40,701 bases of DNA from an uncultured Erysipelotrichaceae bacterium (GCA_902786245.1 CADABS010000018.1:1-40701), one strand, 5' to 3'; positions 1 through 7,248 are shown, counted from the first letter of the stretch. Notes: a model not told the origin generated them from the letters alone. A program made the numbers and translations.

Positions 1-51
1 CTTCAGCGGCCGACATAGCCTTCGGGTGAAGTAAGCACGTTGCCAGGTAAT

Positions 52-80
52 GGATATCCGCATCGGATATCCTTTTTTTT
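52..80 (+). terminator. Rho-independent terminator of an upstream gene
   Basis: Two copies of the self-complementary octamer GGATATCC (52-59 and 65-72) form an 8-bp stem with a 5-nt loop, followed by eight T residues (73-80). It ends transcription from a gene left of the window. No gene can be recognised in bases 1-51. The hairpin lies inside the longest reading frame of the next gene, which argues that translation of that gene starts downstream of it. Confidence 0.85.
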
Positions 81-106
81 CAATACGGAATATAATGGTC
101 TTGATT

Positions 107-1189
107 ATGAGCCGGAAAGATGAAGAGAAGTTCTATACGAAGATCTATATTCTGATCGTCCTGACAATGATGGTCATTGCAGGACTTTTGTTCTTTATTC
201 TGAGCGGTTCTGCTGATACGCTGCGGGCTGCGGCTCATCATACTCCGGAAACATGTCCGGCTGTACCTGACTGCAATGACAGCCCATCGGATACGCATGT
301 TGTGCCGTCGGATCAACCAGAGGATCCGGATGACGGCAAAGATCCTGGTGAGGATGGCAATAAGAATCCTGAGCCCGGTGAGAATACACCGGATGAAGGA
401 ACAGACCCTTCCGAACAGAATGAAGATCCTGCACCGGGAGAGAATACTCCCAGTGAAGGAACGGATCCTTCAGACCAGAACAATACTCCTTCAGAAGAAG
501 GAAATGATTCCTCTGAACAGGGAGAAAACAGCCCGGATGATGGGACAGATCCTGCTGATGACGGAAATGGCAGTCCTGGCACGGATGAGACACCGGCTGT
601 ACCGGAAGACAATACTGGCCGTGATATTGTATCGGATGACAGTCTGTATAAGATCGTCAATCCGTTTCATATGATCGATCCCGGGTATGTGCCTTCTGAT
701 CTGCGGGTTGTCAATGTGAGCAGCTATCAGAGCCAGAAACTCCGGTCGGCTGCTGCAGATCATATGGAACAGATGTTTGCGGCGGCGCAGAATGATGGCA
801 TCGGTCTGTATCTGATCAGCGGCTACCGTTCCTATGAACGGCAGATCGAACTTTGGAACTGGTGGACAGAGCATTACGGTGAAGCACATGCGCAGCGGAT
901 CGATGATCATCCGGGCGGATCGGAACACCAGATCGGTCTGTCAGCCGATATCGGCACACCGGATCATTATTGTGAACTGAATACCTGTTTCGATGAAACG
1001 GGAGCGTATGCATGGCTGCGTGCGCATGCATGGGAATACGGATATATCGAAAGACATCCGGCCGGAAGCGAGAATGTCACCGGGATTATGTATTCACCAT
1101 GGAGTTTCCGCTATGTCGGAAGAGAAGAAGCAGAAAAAATCCATGCCAGCGGACTGAGCATGGAGGAGTATTACGGATTAGCCGGCTGA
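107..1189 (+). CDS. VanY-like D,D-carboxypeptidase family protein, membrane-anchored, altered active site
   Basis: A cell-wall peptidase-family protein of about 360 aa. A short basic N-terminus is followed by one membrane segment (about residues 12-32), so the rest should lie outside the cell. An acidic, Pro/Gly/Thr-rich spacer of roughly 130 residues with repeats of about 20 aa follows, then the VanY domain at the C-terminus. The first zinc motif is intact (SEHQIGLSAD, with His and Asp ligands). The second motif, normally EPWHxRYVG, reads SPWSFRYVG: both the catalytic Glu and the third zinc ligand His are Ser. It is therefore probably not a functional D,D-carboxypeptidase and may only bind peptidoglycan. 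The start is uncertain: ATG 95 and ATG 107 are in frame, and an ATG at 50 is excluded by the terminator. A TATAAT at 91-96 favours 107, with a very short leader. Confidence 0.8.
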   Translation: MSRKDEEKFYTKIYILIVLTMMVIAGLLFFILSGSADTLRAAAHHTPETCPAVPDCNDSPSDTHVVPSDQPEDPDDGKDPGEDGNKNPEPGENTPDEGTDPSEQNEDPAPGENTPSEGTDPSDQNNTPSEEGNDSSEQGENSPDDGTDPADDGNGSPGTDETPAVPEDNTGRDIVSDDSLYKIVNPFHMIDPGYVPSDLRVVNVSSYQSQKLRSAAADHMEQMFAAAQNDGIGLYLISGYRSYERQIELWNWWTEHYGEAHAQRIDDHPGGSEHQIGLSADIGTPDHYCELNTCFDETGAYAWLRAHAWEYGYIERHPAGSENVTGIMYSPWSFRYVGREEAEKIHASGLSMEEYYGLAG

Positions 1190-1202
1190 TGAGCCGGTTT
1201 TT
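1182..1202 (+). terminator. Terminator after the VanY-like gene
   Basis: The stem CCGGCT/AGCCGG (1182-1187 and 1192-1197) has a 4-nt loop and is followed by TTTTT. The left arm overlaps the stop codon at 1187-1189. Confidence 0.8.
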
Positions 1203-1302
1203 CATTTTTGCACATATGTCAGCGAATATACCATGCAAGTATGAAAGATTCGTGTTACAATTTCACCATTCCTAAAAAAGCCGGATGCAGGAGGATTGTT
1301 TT

Positions 1303-1746
1303 ATGGCATATACACAAGAAACCAAGTCTACCATTTCGCTGAAAATGCTGAAAATCGCACGCCTCGGCTGGACGTACACCAGAGATCATCTGAGTGATTC
1401 CAAACTTTCATTTGTTCAATACAGAGTATGCGAAGCAATTTATTCTGAACCGGAGGCCAGCCAGGATGATGTTGCACGGCGGCTTGGAATGGATAAAAGC
1501 TCCGTTGCCAAACTTGTCTTTAAACTGATTGAAATCGGCTATGTGGAAAGAGCAGTCAACCCCAGAGACAGACGTCAGTATAAGCTGTATCTTACAGAGC
1601 GGGGTGTTGAGAAAACAGAAGAATTCCTCCATCTTCTGATCGAATGGGAAGAATCGGTTTTCGGGGCAGTAGGACCTGCCGCATACGAAGAGTGTCAGAA
1701 GAATCTTACAATGGTTCTGGATCTCGCGCTGCAGATGGAAGAATAA
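1303..1746 (+). CDS. MarR family winged-helix transcriptional regulator
   Basis: A small DNA-binding regulator of 147 aa, a usual MarR length. The central part carries the winged helix: recognition-helix region around DVARRLGMDKSSVAKLV and the wing sequence NPRDRRQYKLYLT, followed by a C-terminal helix for dimerisation. MarR proteins usually repress neighbouring genes and respond to a small ligand. The ATG at 1303 is chosen because AGGAGG lies at 1289-1294, while an in-frame ATG at 1285 would start before that site. A weak promoter is possible (TACAAT at 1256-1261). The next genes downstream are PTS components with their own promoter, so MarR may control them, but this is inferred from position only. 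Confidence 0.85.
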   Translation: MAYTQETKSTISLKMLKIARLGWTYTRDHLSDSKLSFVQYRVCEAIYSEPEASQDDVARRLGMDKSSVAKLVFKLIEIGYVERAVNPRDRRQYKLYLTERGVEKTEEFLHLLIEWEESVFGAVGPAAYEECQKNLTMVLDLALQMEE

Positions 1747-1787
1747 GCACATCGTGTTTCAGCGGTGTTATGCAATGTTATTTTGCG

Positions 1788-1814
1788 TTGAAATGATAGC
1801 GCTTTCAGTATAAT
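1788..1814 (+). promoter_or_regulatory. PTS promoter with embedded cre (CcpA) site
   Basis: The sequence TGATAGCGCTTTCA at 1794-1807 matches the catabolite-responsive element consensus (TGWAAGCGCTTWCA type) with one central mismatch. It sits directly before a -10 hexamer TATAAT (1809-1814); TTGAAA at 1788-1793 could be the -35 with a short spacer of 15 nt. A cre between -35 and -10 normally means repression by CcpA in the presence of glucose, which suits a PTS for a secondary sugar. Confidence 0.7.
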
Positions 1815-1859
1815 ATTTACTTAGACACAAAGCAGTGTTTGAGGAAAGAAGGTTATAAT

Positions 1860-2171
1860 ATGTCAACTAAGATCACATTGTTCTGCTCAGCAGGCATGTC
1901 CACTTCTCTGCTGGTCAATAAGATGAGAGAAGAAGCACAGAAAAAAGGCGCCGATTATGAAATCAATGCATACTCGATGGGTGAAGCTGATAAGTTCGCA
2001 CCGGAAGCAGATGTTATTCTGGTAGGTCCGCAGATCCGCTTTGCGCTGAAAAACTTCCAGGCTAAATATCCGACCAAGCCGATTGCCGCAATCGATATGC
2101 GTGCTTACGGTATGATGGACGGAAAGGCAACGATCGCGCTGGCAGAAAAATTGCTGGCGGAGAAAAAGTAA
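1860..2171 (+). CDS. PTS lactose/cellobiose-family IIB component (first copy)
   Basis: The cytoplasmic phosphocarrier IIB of a Lac/Cel-family phosphotransferase system, 103 aa. It passes phosphate from IIA to the incoming sugar through the Cys in the N-terminal loop KITLFCSAGMSTSLLV (Cys9). Length and fold pattern fit CelA/LicB-type IIB. The start at 1860 is supported by the purine-rich GAAAGAAGG just upstream; an in-frame ATG at 1839 is less likely. It is the first gene after the cre-bearing promoter and is followed by a second IIB and a IIA. Cellobiose, lichenan-oligosaccharide or another beta-glycoside is a likely substrate, but IIB alone does not define it. Confidence 0.92.
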   Translation: MSTKITLFCSAGMSTSLLVNKMREEAQKKGADYEINAYSMGEADKFAPEADVILVGPQIRFALKNFQAKYPTKPIAAIDMRAYGMMDGKATIALAEKLLAEKK

Positions 2172-2255
2172 TTTACGCAGTACAGAAAATTGGGTCTGTT
2201 CGGCAGATTCAGTTTGAAGTAATATATTATTAGTGTTTGAAAAGGAGAGAAAATA

Positions 2256-2564
2256 ATGGCAAAGAAAATCACACTATTCTGTGCAGCTGGTATGTCGACA
2301 TCCCTGCTGGTAAACAAAATGAAGGAAGCAGCTGCTGCTAAAGGCGCTGACTATGAAATCGCTGCTTACTCACTGAATGAATGGGATGAACATGCTCCGG
2401 AAGCTTCAGTCATCCTGCTCGGACCGCAGGTTCGTTATGCAATGGCTAAGAAAAAGGCTGAAAACCCGACATACCTGATCACAGACATCCCGATGCAGAT
2501 GTATGGTCTGATGGATGGCAAAGGAACTCTGGCTCTTGCTGAAAAGCTGATGGGCGTTGAGTAA
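2256..2564 (+). CDS. PTS lactose/cellobiose-family IIB component (second copy)
   Basis: A second IIB of 102 aa, clearly a paralogue of the preceding gene. The two share the start MxxKITLFCxAGMSTSLLVNKM, with the phosphorylated Cys at position 9, and align without large gaps. AAAGGAGAG precedes the ATG. The gap of 84 bp after the first IIB contains no terminator, so they are probably co-transcribed. Two IIB proteins sharing one IIA could feed two IIC permeases or give two sugar preferences; only one IIC is visible in the window, about 11 kb away. Confidence 0.93.
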   Translation: MAKKITLFCAAGMSTSLLVNKMKEAAAAKGADYEIAAYSLNEWDEHAPEASVILLGPQVRYAMAKKKAENPTYLITDIPMQMYGLMDGKGTLALAEKLMGVE

Positions 2565-2574
2565 GGAGCAGATC

Positions 2575-2886
2575 ATGGAAGGAACAGAACTGGTTGCTTT
2601 TAACATTATCGCTTCTGTAGGAACTGCACGTTCCAACTACATCGGTGCCATTGATGCAGCAGCTGCTGGAAACTATGAAGAAGCAGCACAGCTGATCAAA
2701 GAAGGCGAAGAAGCTTTCACAGGCGGACATTCTGCGCATGGTGAGCTTCTGACAAAGATGGCTCAGGGCGAAAAAGTTGAAATGACACTGCTGCTGACAC
2801 ATGCTGAAGACCAGCTGATGAGCGCAGAAGCATTCGGCATTCTCGCTAATAAGTTCCTTGAACTCTACAAAAAGGTCAACGGATAA
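2575..2886 (+). CDS. PTS lactose/cellobiose-family IIA component
   Basis: IIA of the Lac/Cel family, a small helical trimer-forming protein that takes phosphate from HPr and gives it to IIB; 103 aa as usual. The active-site His is His76 in LLTHAEDQLM, and the N-terminus (EGTELVAFNIIASVGTARS) is typical. Start at 2575, with TAAGGAG overlapping the stop codon of the preceding IIB. A longer frame starting inside the IIB gene is less likely. It ends the IIB-IIB-IIA group before a strong terminator. Confidence 0.94.
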   Translation: MEGTELVAFNIIASVGTARSNYIGAIDAAAAGNYEEAAQLIKEGEEAFTGGHSAHGELLTKMAQGEKVEMTLLLTHAEDQLMSAEAFGILANKFLELYKKVNG

Positions 2887-2896
2887 GTTCTGAAGA

Positions 2897-2924
2897 GATC
2901 TCTGTTATACAGAGGTCTTTTTTT
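2897..2924 (+). terminator. Terminator after PTS IIA
   Basis: An 8-bp stem (GATCTCTG at 2897-2904 with CAGAGGTC at 2910-2917, one G-U pair) with a 5-nt loop, followed by seven T residues. Confidence 0.85.
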
Positions 2925-2953
2925 GTAATACTTCGGCTGAATGGAGAGATACG

Positions 2954-3610
2954 ATGAATTATAAAGCGATATTCTTTGACTTCGATGATACTTTGGGCAA
3001 CCGGGAGGCATATGCATATGAATGCTACCGGGCGATACTCCAGGAGAATACCGATATTGAAGATCCTTATGAATTTGAAGCGGTGCTGCAGGACTGCATG
3101 ATGTGGGATGAACAGGGCAATATCAATAAGAATCATATTAAAAACATGCTGAAGCAGGAATACGGGATCGAACTGCCGTATGAGGATTTCAATACATACT
3201 GGGATCAGCAGCTCTGGAAGTACTGCCGTCCGTTTGAAGATGCCGAGGAAACGCTGGAACAGCTGCAGAAGAGATATAAACTCGGACTGATCACAAACGG
3301 TCCTTCGGACGGACAGCGCAATAAGCTGCGGGCTTCGGGTCTGGAAAGGTTCTTCGATCCGGACACGATCGTCGTCTCCGGCGATTACGGATATAAGAAG
3401 CCTGATCCGCGTCTTTTTCTGCAGGCCTGCAGAAATCTGGATGTCAGGCCGGAAGAATCCGTTTATGTCGGCGATATATACGGAAGAGATGTGCTCGGTG
3501 CACATCGGGCAGGCATGACGCCGGTATGGATCTGTACACATGGCAAGCGGGCATGCGGTACGGAAATTTTGACAATTTACCGTATCAGTGAAATTCTTGA
3601 ACACTTTTAA
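2954..3610 (+). CDS. HAD-superfamily phosphatase
   Basis: A haloacid-dehalogenase-type hydrolase of 218 aa, cytoplasmic. Motif I is DFDDTLGN near the N-terminus (nucleophile Asp), motif II is the Thr in LGLITNGPSD, motif III the Lys in GDYGYKKPDPRLF, and motif IV is VGDIYGRDVLGA. The helical insertion after motif I fits subfamily I (YjjG/phosphoglycolate phosphatase-like). The natural substrate cannot be read from sequence; small sugar phosphates or nucleotides are typical. GGAGAG precedes the ATG. It lies alone between the PTS terminator and the transketolase promoter. Confidence 0.88.
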   Translation: MNYKAIFFDFDDTLGNREAYAYECYRAILQENTDIEDPYEFEAVLQDCMMWDEQGNINKNHIKNMLKQEYGIELPYEDFNTYWDQQLWKYCRPFEDAEETLEQLQKRYKLGLITNGPSDGQRNKLRASGLERFFDPDTIVVSGDYGYKKPDPRLFLQACRNLDVRPEESVYVGDIYGRDVLGAHRAGMTPVWICTHGKRACGTEILTIYRISEILEHF

Positions 3611-3620
3611 AGCGCTTAAT
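3607..3620 (+). promoter_or_regulatory. Weak cre-like palindrome upstream of the transketolase genes
   Basis: The sequence TTAAAGCGCTTAAT contains the perfect cre core AAGCGCTT but lacks the outer TG...CA bases. It overlaps the stop codon of the HAD gene and lies 76 bp before the transketolase start. Candidate -10 hexamers follow at 3655-3660 (TATAAT) and 3665-3670 (TATGAT). It could let CcpA act on the transketolase genes, but the match is incomplete. Confidence 0.35.
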
Positions 3621-3695
3621 TATGTGAAATTATAAACTAATGTAACAAGCTATATATAATGTGTTATGATAGTTCGGCAGTCATAGGAGGCAGAT

Positions 3696-4511
3696 ATGAA
3701 CACTGAATCTCTCATGAAACATGCGAAGAATATTCGCAAGAACATTATCAAACAGGTATCAAATGCAAAATCAGGTCATCCGGGCGGATCTCTCGGAGCA
3801 GCTGATATATTGACGGTGCTGTATTTCAACGTTATGGACATTACAAAAGAGAATGCTCATAGTTTGGATCGGGACCGTTTTGTATTATCTAAGGGACATG
3901 CATCTCCTCTGCTGTACGCTGTACTGGCAGAAAAGGGCATTATCCCGGAAGAAGAACTGATGACATTCCGGAAGATGAATTCAAGGCTGCAGGGTCATCC
4001 GGATATGAATGAAATCGACGGCATTGATATGACAACAGGTTCACTCGGTCAGGGTCTGTCCGCATCTGTAGGCATGGCACTGGCGAACCGGCTGGAGAAA
4101 AACAGTCACCGTATCTACTGTCTGATCGGAGACGGTGAAGCGGAAGAAGGCCAGATCTGGGAAGCTGCCATGGCAGCGGGCCATTATAAGCTGGACAACC
4201 TCTGCGCGGTGATTGACGAGAACGGTCTGCAGATCGACGGAAAGACATCGGATATTGTTTCGCCTGCACCGTTTGAAGATAAGTTCAGGGCATTCGGATG
4301 GAATGTGCTCTCCATTGACGGACATGATTATGAACAGATTTATGACGCGTTTATGAAAGCGAAGAAAATGAAGGGTAAGCCGACCTGCATTGTTGCGAAG
4401 ACAATTAAGGGCAAGGGTGTATCCTATATGGAAAATGAAGCAGGATGGCATGGCAAGGCACCGGATGCGGAGCTGACAGAAGTCGCATTAAGAGATCTGG
4501 AGGGTAACTGA
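3696..4511 (+). CDS. Transketolase, N-terminal (ThDP-binding) subunit
   Basis: The N-terminal half of a split transketolase, 271 aa. It binds thiamine diphosphate and Mg2+: the GDG...N motif is at GDGEAEEG followed by VIDENGLQIDG. Other family signatures are SGHPGGSLGAADIL, LSKGHASP and TGSLGQGLS. With the next gene it would form an enzyme that moves two-carbon units between ketoses and aldoses in the non-oxidative pentose phosphate pathway. AGGAGG precedes the ATG. Split transketolases are common in Firmicutes and often belong to sugar-use operons, sometimes acting on special substrates. Confidence 0.93.
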   Translation: MNTESLMKHAKNIRKNIIKQVSNAKSGHPGGSLGAADILTVLYFNVMDITKENAHSLDRDRFVLSKGHASPLLYAVLAEKGIIPEEELMTFRKMNSRLQGHPDMNEIDGIDMTTGSLGQGLSASVGMALANRLEKNSHRIYCLIGDGEAEEGQIWEAAMAAGHYKLDNLCAVIDENGLQIDGKTSDIVSPAPFEDKFRAFGWNVLSIDGHDYEQIYDAFMKAKKMKGKPTCIVAKTIKGKGVSYMENEAGWHGKAPDAELTEVALRDLEGN

Positions 4512-4512
4512 G

Positions 4513-5439
4513 ATGGCAAAGGCAACCAGAGAAGCATACGGCGAAGAGCTGGCGAGACTTGTAGCAGAAAATCCGAAGATCTGCGTGCTTGACGCAGACC
4601 TTGCAGGTTCAACGAATTCCATCAAAGCCGCAAAGGTGGCTCCGGAAAGATTCTTCGACATGGGTATTGCGGAAGCGAACATGGTCGGTGTAGCGGCCGG
4701 ACTTGCCGCATCGGGCTATATTCCGTTTGCATCCAGTTTTGCGATGTTTGCGACGGGCCGGGCCTGGGAACAGATCCGCAACAGCGTTGCGTATCCGCAT
4801 CTGAATGTCAAGATCGTCGGTTCGCACAGCGGTATTACGGTCGGTGAAGACGGCGTAACGCACCAGGCAATCGAAGATATGGCAATTATGCGCAATATCA
4901 CCGGTCTGGAGGTATATGTACCCTGCGACCAGTATGAAACAAAGGCAGTTATCCGCCATGTTGCACAGTCGGGCAATCCCTGCTATGTACGTCTGGGACG
5001 TTCCAAGGTCGAAGATGTATTTGCGGAAGATTACGAATTTGATATCACAAAGATCAATGTTCTGCGCAGGGGTGAGAAGATTGCGGTATTTGCCTGCGGT
5101 CTGATGGTGCAGTCCGCGCTGGAAGCTGCGGAAATGCTGAAAAAAGACGGCATCAATATTACCGTCGTGGATGTCTGTGCAATCAAGCCCTGCGATGAAG
5201 AGGGCATTACGGAAATCCTGAGGACCCATGATACGATCTTCACGGTTGAAGAGCATTCTGTTACGGGCGGTCTTGGATCGATGATCTGTGAACTTGCGGC
5301 CGAGAAATGTCCGCGTCTTGTCCACCGCATCGGCATGTACGGCTTCGCAGAAAGCGGAAGCTGGTCAGAACTGCTTCATGAATACCGTCTGGACGGTGAA
5401 GGCGTCTGCGGTCAGATCAAGGAAAAACTGGAAATGTAA
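4513..5439 (+). CDS. Transketolase, C-terminal subunit
   Basis: The second half of the split transketolase, 308 aa, starting 1 nt after the stop of the first half. It holds the pyrimidine-binding domain with the conserved Glu in FDMGIAEANMVGVAAGLA, which activates ThDP, and the GSHSGITVGEDGVTHQA segment, followed by the C-terminal transketolase domain. It should pair with the preceding subunit to give an active heterotetramer. Strict spacing implies translational coupling. A bidirectional terminator follows immediately. Confidence 0.93.
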   Translation: MAKATREAYGEELARLVAENPKICVLDADLAGSTNSIKAAKVAPERFFDMGIAEANMVGVAAGLAASGYIPFASSFAMFATGRAWEQIRNSVAYPHLNVKIVGSHSGITVGEDGVTHQAIEDMAIMRNITGLEVYVPCDQYETKAVIRHVAQSGNPCYVRLGRSKVEDVFAEDYEFDITKINVLRRGEKIAVFACGLMVQSALEAAEMLKKDGINITVVDVCAIKPCDEEGITEILRTHDTIFTVEEHSVTGGLGSMICELAAEKCPRLVHRIGMYGFAESGSWSELLHEYRLDGEGVCGQIKEKLEM

Positions 5440-5462
5440 AAAAGTCCGAAAGGACTTTTTTT
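5438..5462. terminator. Bidirectional terminator between transketolase and PHP phosphatase genes
   Basis: AAAAAAGTCC (5438-5447), a GAAA tetraloop and GGACTTTTTTT (5452-5462). The A-run on one side and the T-run on the other let it work on both strands, for the converging genes on either side. Confidence 0.88.
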
Positions 5463-6271
5463 CAATAGAATTCCCGTTTCCGTTTTTCGGCAGCCTGAAC
5501 AAGGTCAAAGTCATACAGAACATTGCAGTTCAGATCGCTGATGACAGACAGTGCCCGTTCCAGATACAGATCTGTCAGGAATTTCTGCGGATCATGAATA
5601 TCCATGCCGATAATGACCGGGCATTGTTTTTCTGCGAAGACTTCGAAGAAGGCTCTGGTCGGATAGCCATACCGTTCGCCGTCTTCATATTCTTTCAAGC
5701 CGCGGTAGACACCGCTGCCGCAGTTCAGTTCCAGAGGCATATTGTACTGTAAGGAAATATCTGCGATGCGCTCTGCTGCAGCCCTAACAGACCCGTCCAT
5801 GACAGGGTATGTCCATAATGCGACATCGGGGTGTGCTATATAATCGCACAGTCCGTGTACACAGGCCTGCTCGATTGCATTGACATACCGCATCAGTGCG
5901 TCACCGTTTTGGATCTGATAACTGCTCGGTCCGTCGAAGGTGAGCGTATGCTGACCGAGAATGCAGTAATCCAGCTGTTTTCTATAAGACGACAGCTGTT
6001 CCCACTGATCCGGATAGTATTCGACTTCAAGACCTGTATAAATCCTGATCTGATCTGCGTATTTCTCTTTCAGCGATGCAATGGACTGCAGATACTCCGG
6101 ATACTGTTCATAATTCATGCGCTCGCTCGGCAGAGGTTCCAGATACGGCGCATGATCGCTGAAACCCAGTGTTTTCAGACCGGCCTGTATAGCAGCCTGT
6201 ACATATTCTTCATCTTCCCCGATTGCGTGTCCGCATCTTTTTGTATGCGTATGCCAATTTGTCGTAATCAT
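5462..6271 (-). CDS. PHP-domain phosphoesterase (histidinol-phosphatase HisK-like)
   Basis: A polymerase-and-histidinol-phosphatase domain protein of 269 aa, metal dependent, cytoplasmic. The metal-binding signatures are NWHTHTKRCGHA at the N-terminus (His7, His9, His15), GFSDHAPY, the central AHPD segment in DYIAHPDVALW, and GMDIHDPQKF near the C-terminus. This is the HisK-type histidinol-phosphatase architecture. No other his gene is near, so the substrate may be another phosphate ester. GGAGAA precedes the ATG. A TATAAT on the minus strand (6293-6298) lies 22 bp upstream of the start. Confidence 0.85.
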   Translation of the reverse strand: MITTNWHTHTKRCGHAIGEDEEYVQAAIQAGLKTLGFSDHAPYLEPLPSERMNYEQYPEYLQSIASLKEKYADQIRIYTGLEVEYYPDQWEQLSSYRKQLDYCILGQHTLTFDGPSSYQIQNGDALMRYVNAIEQACVHGLCDYIAHPDVALWTYPVMDGSVRAAAERIADISLQYNMPLELNCGSGVYRGLKEYEDGERYGYPTRAFFEVFAEKQCPVIIGMDIHDPQKFLTDLYLERALSVISDLNCNVLYDFDLVQAAEKRKREFY

Positions 6272-6344
6272 TTTATTTTCTCCGATGGGTGTATTATAAA
6301 TTGCAACGAATAAATTTGGTAGAATAGAAATGGAGGAAAATCCT

Positions 6345-7109
6345 ATGAGTGAACTGAAAAAATATGTGGAGCATCTTGATCAGCTGGCAGCGGACGGGGA
6401 TACAGATGCAGGAAAAGAGTTTGCATATTACTATATGAACGAACTGCGGGATGAGGTGACGCCGGAAATCGCAGAGAAGATCGAGGAATATCTGGCAGAA
6501 GCCAGCGGGAACGGCGATGCGGAATCGCAGACCATGCTGGCACATATGTACATGTTCGGCGATATTGTCCCGCAGAATACCGGAAAAGCAAAAGAGTATC
6601 TGATGGATGCGGCAGAAAATGACGATATCCGTTTCAGCGACCTGGCGATGACGGCATTGAGCGCCATGGAAGCGGATGAAAACAGTGATGATGTTTCCGG
6701 AATACTGCATTGGACAGTCCGGAACTATCTGGAAAACAGCAGTCCCAGCGCCGCAAATATGCTGGGAGAGATCTTTGCGAGCGGAGTTCTCGGATGGCGC
6801 GATGATGAAGTTGCCTTCGACCTGTATATGGAAGCGGAAGACAAGCTGCGGGAAATCGGACCGCTTGCCGGCAATCCGGAGCCGATCTATGTCAATATTG
6901 CGGAGGCGCTGCTGCAGGGAACAGGTGTCGATATTGATCCGTATGAGGCAATGTCATACCTGGCCAAAGCAGAAAGCGGATTGTACATGCGCATGCACGA
7001 CGGCGATCCGAATGCACAGAATGAACTGGACGAAGTTCTTGAACTCAAGGAAACTGCCCGCCGCATGATCGATGATGATCTGCTGGATCAGAACAATCCG
7101 ATGGCATAA
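6345..7109 (+). CDS. Sel1-like/TPR repeat protein
   Basis: A soluble helical-repeat protein of 254 aa, very acidic. At least three Sel1-like units are visible: around AESQTMLAHMYMFGD (about residues 60-90), AANMLGEIFASGVLG (about 135-165) and YVNIAEALLQGTG (about 180-210). Such repeats mediate protein-protein contacts; no catalytic domain is present. The start at 6345 is chosen because GGAGGAAA lies just upstream, while an ATG at 6330 would precede it. It is divergent from the PHP gene, alone in its unit, and has no obvious functional link with neighbours. Confidence 0.7.
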   Translation: MSELKKYVEHLDQLAADGDTDAGKEFAYYYMNELRDEVTPEIAEKIEEYLAEASGNGDAESQTMLAHMYMFGDIVPQNTGKAKEYLMDAAENDDIRFSDLAMTALSAMEADENSDDVSGILHWTVRNYLENSSPSAANMLGEIFASGVLGWRDDEVAFDLYMEAEDKLREIGPLAGNPEPIYVNIAEALLQGTGVDIDPYEAMSYLAKAESGLYMRMHDGDPNAQNELDEVLELKETARRMIDDDLLDQNNPMA

Positions 7110-7113
7110 ACTG

Positions 7114-7135
7114 AAAACCGCTGCGGCGGTTTTTT
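7114..7135 (+). terminator. Terminator after the Sel1-like gene
   Basis: AAAACCGC (7114-7121), loop TGCG, GCGGTTTT (7126-7133), with T residues continuing to 7135. Confidence 0.85.
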
Positions 7136-7147
7136 GTTTCTTCCGGT

Positions 7148-7181
7148 ACCGGACATCATATTCAGGAAATGTCCGGTTTTT
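7148..7181 (+). terminator. Second hairpin plus T-run, before the metal ATPase promoter
   Basis: A perfect 9-bp stem (ACCGGACAT at 7148-7156 with ATGTCCGGT at 7169-7177) and a 12-nt loop, followed by a short T-run. It stands 12 bp after the previous terminator and directly before the -35 of the ATPase gene, so it probably insulates that promoter. Confidence 0.65.
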
Positions 7182-7184
7182 CTG

Positions 7185-7234
7185 TTGACACTGAGGGGGG
7201 ATACTGTCAATATAATAGTTGAACAATTGTTCAA
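7185..7234 (+). promoter_or_regulatory. Metal ATPase promoter with ArsR/SmtB-type operator
   Basis: A perfect -35 TTGACA (7185-7190) and a perfect -10 TATAAT (7211-7216) are separated by 20 bp, longer than the usual 17. TTGACA and TGTCAA (7205-7210) form an inverted repeat in this region. Immediately downstream, at the expected transcription start, TTGAACAATTGTTCAA (7219-7234) is a perfect 16-bp palindrome. It matches the TGAACAnnTGTTCA-type operators of ArsR/SmtB/CzrA metal sensors. Repression lifted by Zn, Cd or similar ions is the natural reading. No ArsR-family gene is present in the window. Confidence 0.75.
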
Positions 7235-7248
7235 ATGAGGATAACGAT

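Noticed and set aside
1-51. A structured RNA (such as SRP RNA or RNase P) ending at the left edge
   Set aside because: The 51 bases before the terminator do not show the conserved segments of those RNAs, and a short reading frame ending at 34 is equally possible.
50-106. Start of the VanY-like gene at ATG 50
   Set aside because: The first codons overlap a perfect terminator hairpin with eight T residues (52-80), so translation most likely starts at 95 or 107.
276-674. Overlapping plus- and minus-strand frames through the acidic spacer of the VanY-like gene
   Set aside because: They are by-products of low-complexity codons; no ribosome binding sites or recognisable domains.
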